Assembly (NCBI RefSeq): GCF_905220415.1
Contig: NC_059541.1
Span: 4,724,501 to 4,788,500, forward strand
Length of the DNA stretch: 64,000 nucleotides
Direction: 5' to 3'
Source: Colias croceus
Lineage: Eukaryota > Arthropoda > Insecta > Lepidoptera > Pieridae
The notes under the pieces were generated by a model, which was not told the origin of the DNA, made no database searches, and worked only from the letters and a program-made list of their open reading frames with translations. Each line of letters begins with the position of its first letter. The stretch's first letter is position 1. This document shows, in pieces, positions 12,951 to 22,792 of this stretch. Both the position numbers and the translations under genes were made by a program.

Positions 12951-13619
12951 ATGCCTCAAATAAGAGTTCCGGAAAGTGCTACTATACATAAAAAATTTAC
13001 AGTGAAAAGTCCACCTAAAAGTTCAACAGAACGTAATCGTGAATATAGAGCTCGAAAAAAGGCTTTAAAAAATGCACACAAGTCTCCATCGTTTGTACCA
13101 AAAACACCAGCACAATGTAGTCGTGAATATAGAGCTCGACAAAAAGCACTCAGAAACGCTACAAATCACAATTCACTGGACTCTACAGCGACTGATGTTC
13201 AAGCAGAGGTACACCAAGAAAATTCTCCATCATCTTTAGCAAAAACTCCAGCACAACGTAGTCGTGAATATCGAGCTCGAAAAAGAGCACTTAAAACTGC
13301 TACTGATCAAAACTCATCAGTTCCAAGATTTTTACCAAAAACACCAGCACAGTGTAGTCGTGATTATCGAGCTCGAAAAAGAGCACTTAAAAATGCTACT
13401 GTTCAGGACTCACTAGACTTTACGTCGATCATATCTCAAGCAGAGGGATATCAACAAAATTCTCCATCATTTTTACTAAAAACAACAGCACAATGTAGTC
13501 GTGATTATAGAGCTCGAAAAAGAGATTTGATGGACCTTAAACAACCAATATTGGAAACCCCACCTGTTAAAATAGAAGTGGAAGTAGATATAGAAAACTT
13601 TTTATTTGACACCATGTAA
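12951..13619 (+). CDS. Basic protein with five tandem ~20-residue repeats
   Basis: A 222-residue protein, family not recognised with certainty. Five copies of a motif TPAQCSREYRARKRALKNAT-like occur at residues about 25-43, 52-71, 99-118, 131-150 and 178-197, each dense in Arg/Lys with an invariant YRAR core. Linkers of about 10-30 residues are rich in Ser, Gln and Asn, and the C-terminus is short and acidic. The frame continues upstream only from a TTG, so the first ATG at 12951 is chosen. It lies 9 bases after a textbook acceptor (long T-run then AG at 12941-12942), so a 5' non-coding exon upstream is likely. AATAAA occurs at 13742. The motif resembles short basic AxRxREYRxRxKA segments in many uncharacterised arthropod proteins, and in its repeat logic the DNA-binding STPR domain of silkworm FMBP-1. 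Nucleic-acid binding is inference. A domesticated mobile-element origin is possible. Confidence 0.6.
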   Translation: MPQIRVPESATIHKKFTVKSPPKSSTERNREYRARKKALKNAHKSPSFVPKTPAQCSREYRARQKALRNATNHNSLDSTATDVQAEVHQENSPSSLAKTPAQRSREYRARKRALKTATDQNSSVPRFLPKTPAQCSRDYRARKRALKNATVQDSLDFTSIISQAEGYQQNSPSFLLKTTAQCSRDYRARKRDLMDLKQPILETPPVKIEVEVDIENFLFDTM

Positions 13620-13741
13620 AGAAAAAGAAGAAAAGAAAAATATAACAAAAATGGCAAAAAGGACTCCCCGTCAGCAAAGCAGTATTACTGCACTGATTTT
13701 CAGAGGAGACCACTGTGACTGTACAGATGCAATGATTCAGT

Positions 13742-13747
13742 AATAAA
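13742..13747 (+). terminator. Polyadenylation signal AATAAA for the repeat-protein gene
   Basis: AATAAA about 120 nt after the stop codon of the upstream reading frame, in AT-rich sequence. This is the first canonical signal on this strand after the stop. Confidence 0.4.
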
Positions 13748-13749
13748 TA

Positions 13750-15091
13750 ATTAATATGTATATAATATGATATGTGTGTGTTTTTGTAGCATAGATAGAG
13801 ATTTACCCTTATTTTGCGAACATAACAGTGTATGAGTAGTCGATATTAGATGTATAGATACACCATAGAAATCACTTAAAACGATCAATGTTTCAAATAT
13901 GTGGCGACAAGCCAAAATCGTTGTTAATCGGTAATTGCTTCAGATGCTGGAGCAAATAATCCTGAGAGGTTTTTAAAACATGGCACTGAAGAAAGATTTT
14001 GTAAAGCGGGAGTTATTCCAGCACTTTGAAGCAGCATAACGAAAACTACCACGAAATGTTGAAGAAAAATTTTGCAATAAATTAATATTTCCGGAATTAG
14101 ATAACCTAGTATTATAATTGTAGCGACACCTCGCTCTAAATCGAGCAAGCGAAATGTTTTCGCTACAGAGCTGAGAGCATTTAAATACAAGTTTCCAACA
14201 TCATTCATTGGGGCCTTCACGACCGGCTAGTCAAGTAGACTGGTCGAGGATCCTCCCTTTTTCGATGGAGGAATTCCACCTTCCTTCCTCCACAATAATC
14301 ATTTTTTTAAATACAGCCAGGTCATATAGTATTATATTATCTGTGGACGGACAGACAGACATTTCTATGTACATATTTTTACTTAGAACATTTTACAAAA
14401 TCCTTATGTATAAACTATCTCCCCTTCGTTCATTGACCTCTTCATAAATTGCTATTTTAAACAGAACATAAAAACGCAACGACCTCCGAATATTCCATTT
14501 ATCATACCATAAACTGCAATAAACCATTTGTTACATTTAAAATTCTATTTATGGAATTCACGTAAGCAAGATTCAAGATGGGACATGACTATAATAAATG
14601 ATGAATCAAAAAGATAATGTGACGACCTGTGGTGACGACGAACACCATTTAAAGATATGGTTTCAGGTTTAGGTAGTTACATACTTTATTTTATATTATT
14701 TTATATATTTGTATACCTTATTATTTTAATTTTTACCCCTGGATGATGCAAAATTAATTGAAAAATTACATTAAGAACCACCTTCCGGTATCTATTATTA
14801 TTGAGCTTATAAGTTAAACCTTCTCTAAAACTAAAGTCCCCCTCAATAAGTAAATACCCACAGGGTTTACGAAAGTGAACTGAAAATCTAGAGCACCAAA
14901 ATTTAGTCTATTGCGGTCTAATCGATAATGTAAGTTGATTTCTTGTAATGCGGTAATTCATTCAATCTATAATAAAATCAATACTTTAACCGTGTTTGAA
15001 GGCGGAATCCTATTTAGGTAACCCATGAGAAACAATGTTATTAGTACCTATCGACGTACTACATAGAATAATAAGCATTTACATCTGGCTA
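13750..15091. other. Gene-free stretch
   Basis: A 98-codon open frame on the minus strand (13924-14220) has no recognisable motif and no support. No mobile-element end could be defined. Nothing else is seen. Confidence 0.4.
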
Positions 15092-15306
15092 TCCATACTA
15101 TTATTTTTTAATATTATAAATCTCTCTTATCTCTGTCTGTCTGTTACTCAATCACGCTTAAAATACTGAACCAGTTTTCATGAAATTTGGTATGGAGATA
15201 TTTTGATACCCGAGAAAGGACATAGGCTACTTTTTATCCCGGGAAAATGACGCAATCCCGGAAATCCCATGGGAACGGGAACTATGCGGGTTTTTCTTTT
15301 TCTTTG
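15092..15306 (+). mobile_element. Helitron copy, 3' end lost
   Basis: Starts TCCATAC and soon shows AATATTATAAAT, then CTGTCTGTCTGTTACTCAAT and GGACATAGGCTACTTTTTAT like the copy at 20984-21222. It stops after CTATGCGGGTTTTTCTTTTT without the GC hairpin or CTAG end, so it is 3'-truncated. Confidence 0.75.
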
Positions 15307-15907
15307 AATTAATAATTCGGATTAATTTTCTTAATTTTATTCAAAAGTGCACTGAGAATACAGAGCTGGTCATTTTATTCCTAATACCTAAATACCTTCA
15401 CCTTTACATCAACCAATTTTTAATGTATCTAGAGTCTAGACTATAAAACCTATTCACAGAGATCAGGAGCTATTACAACTGTGCTACTATTCCACCTCTC
15501 ATGGGAAGTGGTCATAGGCACCCAGTTCGTATCCCACGTGCGAGTGACCACACCAGCACATAGCTACGCACATGGCGTCGGTGATCCCTTACCAGTTCGG
15601 GAGAGAAGTTTGCATTCTCGTCGACCACCTATACGGGATTTGAGAAGTTGGTACCTATGAATTTTTTGTATCGGACAACTACTTAGGACAGTTCTTAATT
15701 GCGCCAATTTATGTAGGTGTTTTAGCACAGTTTTAGTAGTCTATTGGAGGGAAAATATATAATAATAAGTTTGTTAGGTCTCAATCTAACAACCAATTCC
15801 ATAAATAACTTGGGGATAATCATCGGAATGAGACAGCTCAGGATGAAGAGAACGGACTTGTGAGCTCCCACATCTGTTATTTATTGAATAGTACCTATAA
15901 TCTATAG

Positions 15908-16107
15908 TCTATACTAATATTATAAAGCTGAAGAGTTTGTTTGTTTGAACACGCTTATCTCGGGAACTACTGGTCCGATTTGAAAAATTCTTTCGCTGTT
16001 ATATAGCCCATTTATCGAGGAAGGTTATAGGCTATGTGTCATTACGCTACGACCAAAAGGGGTGGAGCCCGTGGAGCCACGGGGGTGAAACCGCGCGGAG
16101 GAGCTAG
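15908..16107 (+). mobile_element. Helitron, full length
   Basis: Begins TCTATACTAATATTATAAAG and ends GGAGGAGCTAG before T. The interior (CTCGGGAACTACTGGTCCGA) belongs to a different subfamily from the neighbouring copies. It lies upstream of exon 16478-16597 and so is either in an intron of that gene or intergenic. Confidence 0.75.
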
Positions 16108-16147
16108 TAAAATATATTTTCATTTAGTACCTACCTTAATTATTTAA

Positions 16148-16360
16148 TCCTACTAATAAATATCATTGTTTTATAACACAAAAGTTTGTGAAGATGGATG
16201 GATGGATTTATGTTTGTTATTCTTTCACGTAAAAACGACTGAACCGATTACTATGAAATTAGCCCAGAATAGGACGTAGTTTTACTGTTTTTTATCCCGG
16301 AAATCCCACAGGAACAAGAATTTTGCGGGTTTTTCTTTGAAAACTCGAGCGGATATCTAC
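16148..16360 (+). mobile_element. Helitron, degenerate 3' end
   Basis: Starts TCCTACTAATAAATATC, carries TTTTTATCCCGGAAATCCCA and the GCGGGTTTTTCTTTGAAAAC stretch, and ends in a mutated terminus (ATCTAC instead of CTAGT). Confidence 0.65.
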
Positions 16361-16477
16361 TTTAGCAATAAACATTAAAACAGTACCTACCTATTAATAC
16401 TTGAGTTAGTAGAACAATTAGTTAAATATTGATTACTTGTTTTAACTGAAACTTTAATGTTTACTTTCTATGTTTAG

Positions 16478-18148
16478 CGTCACAGGCAACACAAGCGCAG
16501 TACGGTGGTTATCCAAGGCTCAAACCGTTGATACCTTTCAACGCAGAAGAGCCACGCGCCAAAATTTCACCATGGCAGCATGCGTTAGATAATGCAGGTA
16601 TGTATTATCCTTAGAGCATTTTAATACCTAAGGTATTATCCTTGTATTATCTACACAGTAAATATGTTTTATATACTAGATTTCCGCCCGCGGCTTCGCT
16701 CGCGTTTTCAAAGAAAGACATGCATAGTTCCCGTTACTGTGGGATTTCCGGGATAAAAAGTAGCCATCTCCTATTTTGGATCTTCAGCTACCTAGTTAGT
16801 TACATACCAAGTTTCAGTTGTTTTTAATTGATAGAATGCAAACGTCCAACCATACTTACAAACTTTCACGTTTATAATATCAGTAGGATTAAATGTTTAT
16901 ACTCAGTAGGTAAGGATCATTTAAATAATATAAAATTTCCAGATCTAGAGCGATATTTAATTTACTTAAATTTCTCATTTTATAAAGTTAGGAATACCAA
17001 CTAATAGCAATTTATAATAATTGCAGAGACAATTCCCGTGCTGCCACCATCGCCATATAAAGTGGACTCTCCCGACCCAGAGTCTCTTTGGCCCGTAGGT
17101 CTTTTCCTACCGCCCTTGAAACCGCCAAGCTTCGATATAAACCGACGATCGAGTACTGGTGACTACTTAAACCCTGGTCTTAATGGAGAAGGTATTATGG
17201 AGAGGCTACATTTAACAATTATTTATTCTATAAAAATAGTGCGTGAAAAAGGAGGAATGCGCAAGAGTACATTTTTATAACCCGCTATAATAGCTCCACC
17301 TGTATGTTTGAAGGTAAACTACTCCTTTAGGTTCATACATGAAGCTGAATATCATAATATTGTGATTCAAAACGGTCATGAAAGAAAAGAAAAACTTAAT
17401 TAGTATGGATCCCTTAGTTTCGCGAGTCCCACTCGCACTTAACTTTTTTTTTGATTATATTATTTTTTTTAGTTAACTAAGTAACTATATACCTACTACT
17501 ATAAATTTATATACCTGCTACTCATCTACTACTAATTTTTATGAAACCTCACTTCACTAGGTACCTTCCTACTTATGTCAACATGAAATTAGGCAATTAA
17601 ACTTAGATCAGATGACTAAGCAAAAATTATGCTACCTTTTATTTTTTAGTTATTTGAGCCCGGTGGGAAACAAAACTGATGATGATTAGTTTAGACTTTA
17701 GCCTAATGATTAATTTCTTTTATTGGTTTGGATTTCATTTCGCTAGGTAAAATCGTGTTTTCGATTGTTAAACTAATCATTTATTAATAGTTAAATATAA
17801 ATAACAATATCTTAATAACGAAAGCAATTAAATAACATGGAATAAATTAACTAATATACAGACTCTAAACTATAGCAAAATTACTAAATAATTCATTAAT
17901 AGAGAACATTTTCTAATTACATCCTTTTTACTATGATTTCAGAAACCAATTACAATGATCCATATTTTCTACAAGGTTCGGAGGCATTAGCGGCAGTGGA
18001 GAAAGCAAGATTGCATGGAAAATTATATTTTCACGACATTCCTCATATAACATCGCTTTTGGCGAATCAAGAACTACGTATAAAAAACAACCTAAAACCT
18101 AACAGGATTGGAAGCATACGACAAAGCTGGCCATACAATAGGGTGTAG
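16478..18148 (+). CDS. Last three exons of an unrecognised protein (5' end not found)
   Basis: Three exons fit one frame with every junction in phase 1: 16478-16597 (acceptor TTTCTATGTTTAG, donor GTATGT), 17027-17191 (acceptor ATTGCAG, donor GTATTA) and 17943-18148, ending in TAG. The first exon also enters in phase 1, so at least one exon lies upstream, outside anything I can place. The visible 163-residue part begins SQATQAQYGGYPRLKPLIPF. It is Pro-rich in the middle (IPVLPPSPYKVDSPDP, FLPPLKPPSFDIN) and ends in a basic, Asn-rich tail (NNLKPNRIGSIRQSWPYNRV). It has no cysteine, no membrane segment and no motif I recognise. The opening residues look like what might follow a signal peptide encoded in a phase-1 first exon, but that is a guess. 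AATAAA lies 9 nt after the stop. Confidence 0.7.
16676..16888 (-). mobile_element. Helitron inside an intron of the unrecognised gene
   Basis: On the minus strand it begins TCCTACTGATATTATAAACG and ends in CGCGGGCGGAAATCTAG before T. It sits in antisense orientation in the intron between exons 16478-16597 and 17027-17191. Confidence 0.75.
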
Positions 18149-18156
18149 AATGTCGT

Positions 18157-18162
18157 AATAAA
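18157..18162 (+). terminator. Polyadenylation signal AATAAA
   Basis: AATAAATAAATG starting 9 nt after the TAG of the unrecognised gene, so its 3' UTR would be very short. Confidence 0.6.
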
Positions 18163-18169
18163 TAAATGT

Positions 18170-19130
18170 TAGGATTTTGTATATCTTTCGAAATACTCAC
18201 GTCGATTCGTTTTAAGGTTATAAAAAATTAAAAATAAAATAAATACCTCAGTCTAAGACATGTTTCATTTCATTTTCCTTTTATTGTCCTGACTTTATGG
18301 TCAGTTTACATTTATAAATACCAGTAATTTTAATGTTTGTTTTGAAATTATAGTTTATGTTTTATTGCATTTGAAATCAATTAAAACTGGCAATTATTCA
18401 ATAGATATTTTCCCACTTCACCTCAGAAAAAGAGAGCAGATAAATATTATATTGGACACATAGCATGGAAGAACATTTTAATTGAAACAACTTTACATAT
18501 AGATACTTAAATCTTTTATATTTTATACATACAGTACATACAGCTAAACAGTATAAAGGGCAGTGGTAACAGATATAAAAACTTATAAATCTAGAACTTA
18601 CTAAGAAATTTTTCATAAAAAGTTATGTACATAAAATTTTTAATTTACAATTTATTTGATCACATATTTAGGACAGAATAGTGAAAAATGAAAATTGGAA
18701 TGTTATCTTAAAATTTCACATCTTAAGTACAAATTCAATAAATCTTATCAAAAATATAATGAGAATTTAATAATATATTGTATTATCAAGATGATTCATT
18801 AATATTCAATTTGTAACTTGCATCAATATCAACATCTTAAATAGTAATTAAGTACAATAATTGTATAAAATATCACAATTCTTATTTGAGCTGCAATACA
18901 CTTAATGCAAAAGTTTGTTTATATTAGGGCCAATTTTTCAATCCTTAGTTAAAACTTATTCATCGAATATCGTATTAAACAACCATTTTAAAAATGTGTC
19001 ACTTGCCCACTTATTGACAGTTTTTAGGTAACATCTGTATATTATTGTGTAATACTTTATTGGATGGATAAGATTTAACCAAGGATTGAAAAATCAGATC
19101 TTAATCATCCTTATAACTGTTGTATATCAT
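18170..19130. other. Intergenic stretch between convergent genes
   Basis: This is the 3' flank of both the unrecognised (+) gene and the Ly6-type (-) gene. Apart from the MITE at 18927-19100 it is plain AT-rich sequence, and the only open frames are short and random. Confidence 0.5.
18927..19100. mobile_element. 174-bp MITE with TTA duplication
   Basis: The ends are inverted repeats (left ATTTTTCAATCCTTAGTTAA, right TTAACCAAGGATTGAAAAAT) and TTA flanks both sides (18924-18926, 19101-19103). Long TIRs with a TTA duplication suggest the PIF/Harbinger group. It lies about 130 nt beyond the stop codon of the Ly6-type gene. Confidence 0.75.
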
Positions 19131-19132
19131 AA

Positions 19133-19138
19133 TTTATT
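19133..19138 (-). terminator. Polyadenylation signal (AATAAA on minus strand)
   Basis: TTTATT on the plus strand, 94 nt beyond the stop codon of the Ly6-type gene, is the nearest canonical signal. Confidence 0.45.
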
Positions 19139-19231
19139 CATTAAAAAACAAGCAAGAAACATTTGTTGTTGTTGAGTATCTCTTGAGACAGATCAATAAT
19201 ATGAGATTCATGTATATTCTTCAAAAACTAA

Positions 19232-20355
19232 CTACATGCCTGTATAAAAATATGAAAAGGCACAAACAAGAGAGCTTATTAATAAAGTATAGTGTACTGA
19301 AGTTACTTTAACAGCTGAATTACATAGATCTCCATTACAGAAGCACATGTACACTTTCCTGTGATTCCACATAGTGTAGGCACACCTTTCCTCATCATCA
19401 CTAGGTGACCTCTGGAGACACATTCTTTGCGTCGCAGCACCATAATCTGAAAATATAAACATATACTTTTAAATATTTTAAGATATACATAATATGTTAA
19501 TATAGTCAGTGCAAAAAATTGTTTCAATTCTTCATAATAGTTTTGATCATATAGTAAAACATGAATGAACTCAGAATGAAAATAACTGTGTTTGAAAAGT
19601 ATAATATGAATATAATTAGATAACCTACACTATTATTTCTTTCACTTTATTCCCATAAATTACAAATATTAATGATGGTAATCATAAAGTTATTAAGGAT
19701 TATACTTAATATTTCATATTTTAAATAAACTATATATGTATAGTACATATTTCCTATTTATTTCCAATTCAAATTTGTTTTTTTGCAAAAACATTATTTT
19801 CAATAAATAAGCAATCTTTTTATAACCTTATAATAAAAAATCTACAAATTTATGGCAAAACAATAAATTACCATCAGTTCTGAAAGCGCCTGTAGTACCC
19901 TCAATCATCTTTCCACACCATCCTGATGGACAAGCTACTATGTGTATTCCAATTTGAGTTTCTGGCTCTGTGACATTTGTTGGGAAAGGATCACCGCACG
20001 ATCCGAGTTCGCCTCTCGATCTACATCTTATACATCGCTTATTTAAACCTAAAATTAAATTCACAAAAAATATTAGAAAGTTTGTATTAACTTGTTCAAT
20101 CAGCCAGCACTCTAACATAATCTATACAAAAATATAATAATCACATCAATATTATCAATTTCTATAACAATATACGAGTTTCTAGTTACGCGAGTAAACA
20201 TTTCATTTTCGTTTTGTTGTACGATCCAACTCTCTTTTTACCTTGAAAATATTATATCCGTGTTATAGCACAATGTTATATGAAAACTTACAATTAACTC
20301 CTTCGAAAACGAGCAAGCCCACAATACACCATAACACTAACGATATATTACTCAT
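19232..20355 (-). CDS. GPI-anchored Ly6/uPAR-domain protein
   Basis: Three exons on the minus strand: 20292-20355 (ATG, donor GTAAGT), 19872-20048 (donor GTAATT) and 19232-19446 (acceptor TTTTCAG). Junction phases agree and give 151 residues. The order is a signal peptide (MSNISLVLWCIVGLLVFEGVNC), a cysteine-rich three-finger region, and a hydrophobic C-terminal tail (YTLLISSLVCAFSYF) typical of a GPI-attachment signal. The three-finger region starts CIRCRSRGELGSC, has CPSGWCGK in the middle and closes with the family signature CFCNGDLCN. An NVT sequon follows the GDPF segment. Insect Ly6 proteins of this layout (quiver/sleepless, crim, crok, boudin, retroactive) modulate ion channels or help build septate junctions and cuticle at the cell surface. 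I cannot say which subgroup this one belongs to, so its specific role is open. Confidence 0.88.
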
Positions 20356-20983
20356 CTCAAATGACGTTGTTAACTAGGTATAATAATTAAACATTTTCTA
20401 TTTACAATTCAACATGTATGTATTTCTATTTTCTACTAATTTCCAATCAAAGAATTTTCCAATCAACACGTAGGTATTGTAACCATCAAGTACCTACAGC
20501 TGAGAAATTGACAGTTGTCAGCTGTCCGCTTCTGTTGACAGATACAAAATTAATGATTTACATAGACACTTAATCAAACATATTTTAACAATTTATCTTA
20601 TCATAATAACATATCACTTAATAATTAATTTGATAACGAAGGTAACTGATTAGATAAAAAAAAACGAGTTAATGATTATAACAATTTGATAACAATCAAC
20701 TCAAAAGCAAATGTTTATAAAGCAGAGAATGCGTTCTTATTCTAAAGCAAAATAATATTCATTATTTAGTACAAATAAGTCTAAGCAAATAAGGTACAAA
20801 TCTATAAAACAAAATATATTTCTAGGTTTATTTTGACCTGTGGCAGGCGTATTTTTAAAACTTTGAAATCAATTATATTGATATTAGGCTATAGGAATGA
20901 ATTTCTTCGATGCCCACAGTAAAATAAAGACATCATTGATCATGGCAATCCCCAACTAACAGGATGTATCTCATCATCTAACA

Positions 20984-21222
20984 TCCATACTAATATTATA
21001 AATGCGAAAGTAACTCTGTCTGTCTGTCTGTTACTCAATCACGCCTAAACTACTGAACCAATTTTCATGAAATTTCGTATGGAGATATTTTGATACCCGA
21101 AAGAAAGGACATAGGCTACTTTTTATCCCGGGAAAATTACGCAATCCCGAAAATCCCACGGGATCGGGAACTATGCGGGTTTTTCTTTAACTGCGCGGGC
21201 GAAGCCGCGGGCGGATACCTAG
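20984..21222 (+). mobile_element. Helitron, full length (first of a tandem pair)
   Basis: Starts TCCATACTAATATTATAAAT after A and ends with the hairpin GCGCGGGCGAAGCCGCGGGC, then CTAG before T. It contains CTGTCTGTCTGTTACTCAAT and GGCTACTTTTTATCCCGGGA. It is the clearest copy in the window and was used as the reference for the others. Confidence 0.85.
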
Positions 21223-21426
21223 TATATTATAAAGGCGAAAGTTTGTATGGATGTATGGATGTTTGTTACTCTTTCACGTAAAAACTACTGAATGGATTTG
21301 AATGAAGTTTAGCACATATAGAGGGTAACTTGGATTAACACATAGGATAATTAGGTTTCATCCCGGAAATCCCACGGGAACGGGAACTATGCGGGTTTTT
21401 CTTTGAAAACGCGGGCGGAAAGCTAG
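21223..21426 (+). mobile_element. Helitron, second of a tandem pair
   Basis: Follows the previous copy with no gap. It opens TATATTATAAAGGCGAAAGT, lacking the usual TCCTACTA start, shares TCATCCCGGAAATCCCACGG and ends GGGCGGAAAGCTAG before T. Its middle differs from the first copy, so this is a different subfamily and not a simple duplication. Confidence 0.8.
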
Positions 21427-21648
21427 TATTATGTATTTTTATGAAAATAGGAAAATAATTAATATCATATTAACTACAGTTAATATCAATAATTCTATTA
21501 TTATAGGAAGCCAAAGGAAAGATGTCCTAAAATATATATTGCATTTAATAATTATAGAACGATGCACAATGCACTTGCACGACGTTCGCGGTGGTGGGGG
21601 TGCTCGCTGGACGAAAAATTGGTCGTCTATATCCAGCAACTTATTTAA

Positions 21649-22402
21649 AGTAGCCTACTCACGATTCAATTTCAGTAACAATCTGCTGACACAATCTGCA
21701 GTGAGCTGACAGATTGTGTCGTGAATAGTATAGTTGAGGGCACGTTGGGGGCGTAACCCAACATGTTGTGTATTGGATCGGCGCGGAAGCAACCCGACAA
21801 ATTGTCTCAGCAGATTGTGTGCGTGTTGAATCGTGAGTATTGTGATTGCTCCAATCTCGGCTCAATCGCGCTGCGCAGTAATCGCAAAATGGCGGTTTTG
21901 AGATAAACGCGGGAAAGACATTTTTACATATTTGAGGAAGATGTTTATATTTTATAGCCGTTTATACTTTATAGCCCTTGAAATCTATCAATAAAATTGG
22001 AAAAAATACAAGCTTTACAAAGATAATTATCTTATATTTCATAAATTAGTATATCCATTAATAATGCGTATTATTGCGTTGAGGTTTAGCATCAGGCCAG
22101 ACATCAACGTGACGTGCACACGTTGTGGCAAGCAATCGCGGAATGAAATTGTATCAGCAGATTGAGGGTTGGATGAATCGTGAGTAGAGAACGCTCAATC
22201 GCGACTTCAACGAATTGTGTCAGCAGATTGTGGGTTGTGTTGAACCGTGAGACAATTTGTCGGGTTGCTTCCGCGCCGATCCAATACGCAACATGTTGGG
22301 TTACGCCCCCAACGTGCCCTCAACTATACTATTCACGACACAATCTGTCAGCTCACTGCAGATTGTGTCAACAGATTGACATTGAATCGTGAGTAGGCTA
22401 CT
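21649..22402. mobile_element. 754-bp foldback element with ~160-bp inverted arms
   Basis: The left arm 21649-21809 (AGTAGCCTACTCACGATTCA...) is nearly identical to the reverse complement of the right arm 22248-22402. Both contain the GGGGGCGTAACCCAACATGT and GGATCGGCGCGGAAGCAACC words. The ~440-bp centre repeats short words from the arms (GTCAGCAGATTG, AATCGTGAGTA). No transposase or clear target duplication is seen. It ends about 390 bp before the LIN-9 start codon. Confidence 0.85.
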
Positions 22403-22792
22403 GTACGTCCAAATGGACCGTGGCGATTTTAATGTCATTTGATTATGAATGTCTTGGTGTGAATAGCTTCTTTTCAATTCGTTACAATATTACTAATATT
22501 ATGTACGTATCAGCCAACTTAGCACATAGTTACCTACTCTGATCTAAAGATTATATTAAATATAGTTTATATTTTGAAGTGAATTAAAAATATTTTTTTT
22601 TAATGCTTTAGTTAGAAAAAAATATTTATTTATTTTATCACAATTTACATTTTGTTTTATCTCATTTTATTCATTATTTAATTTAAAAAAATATATAAAA
22701 AATACCATAGACCATAGTGTAGATATAACTTTTTGGAAATATAAAGTTGGCGGTGGCGCTCTCGTCTTCAAAATCAAATTTACGACATCAAC

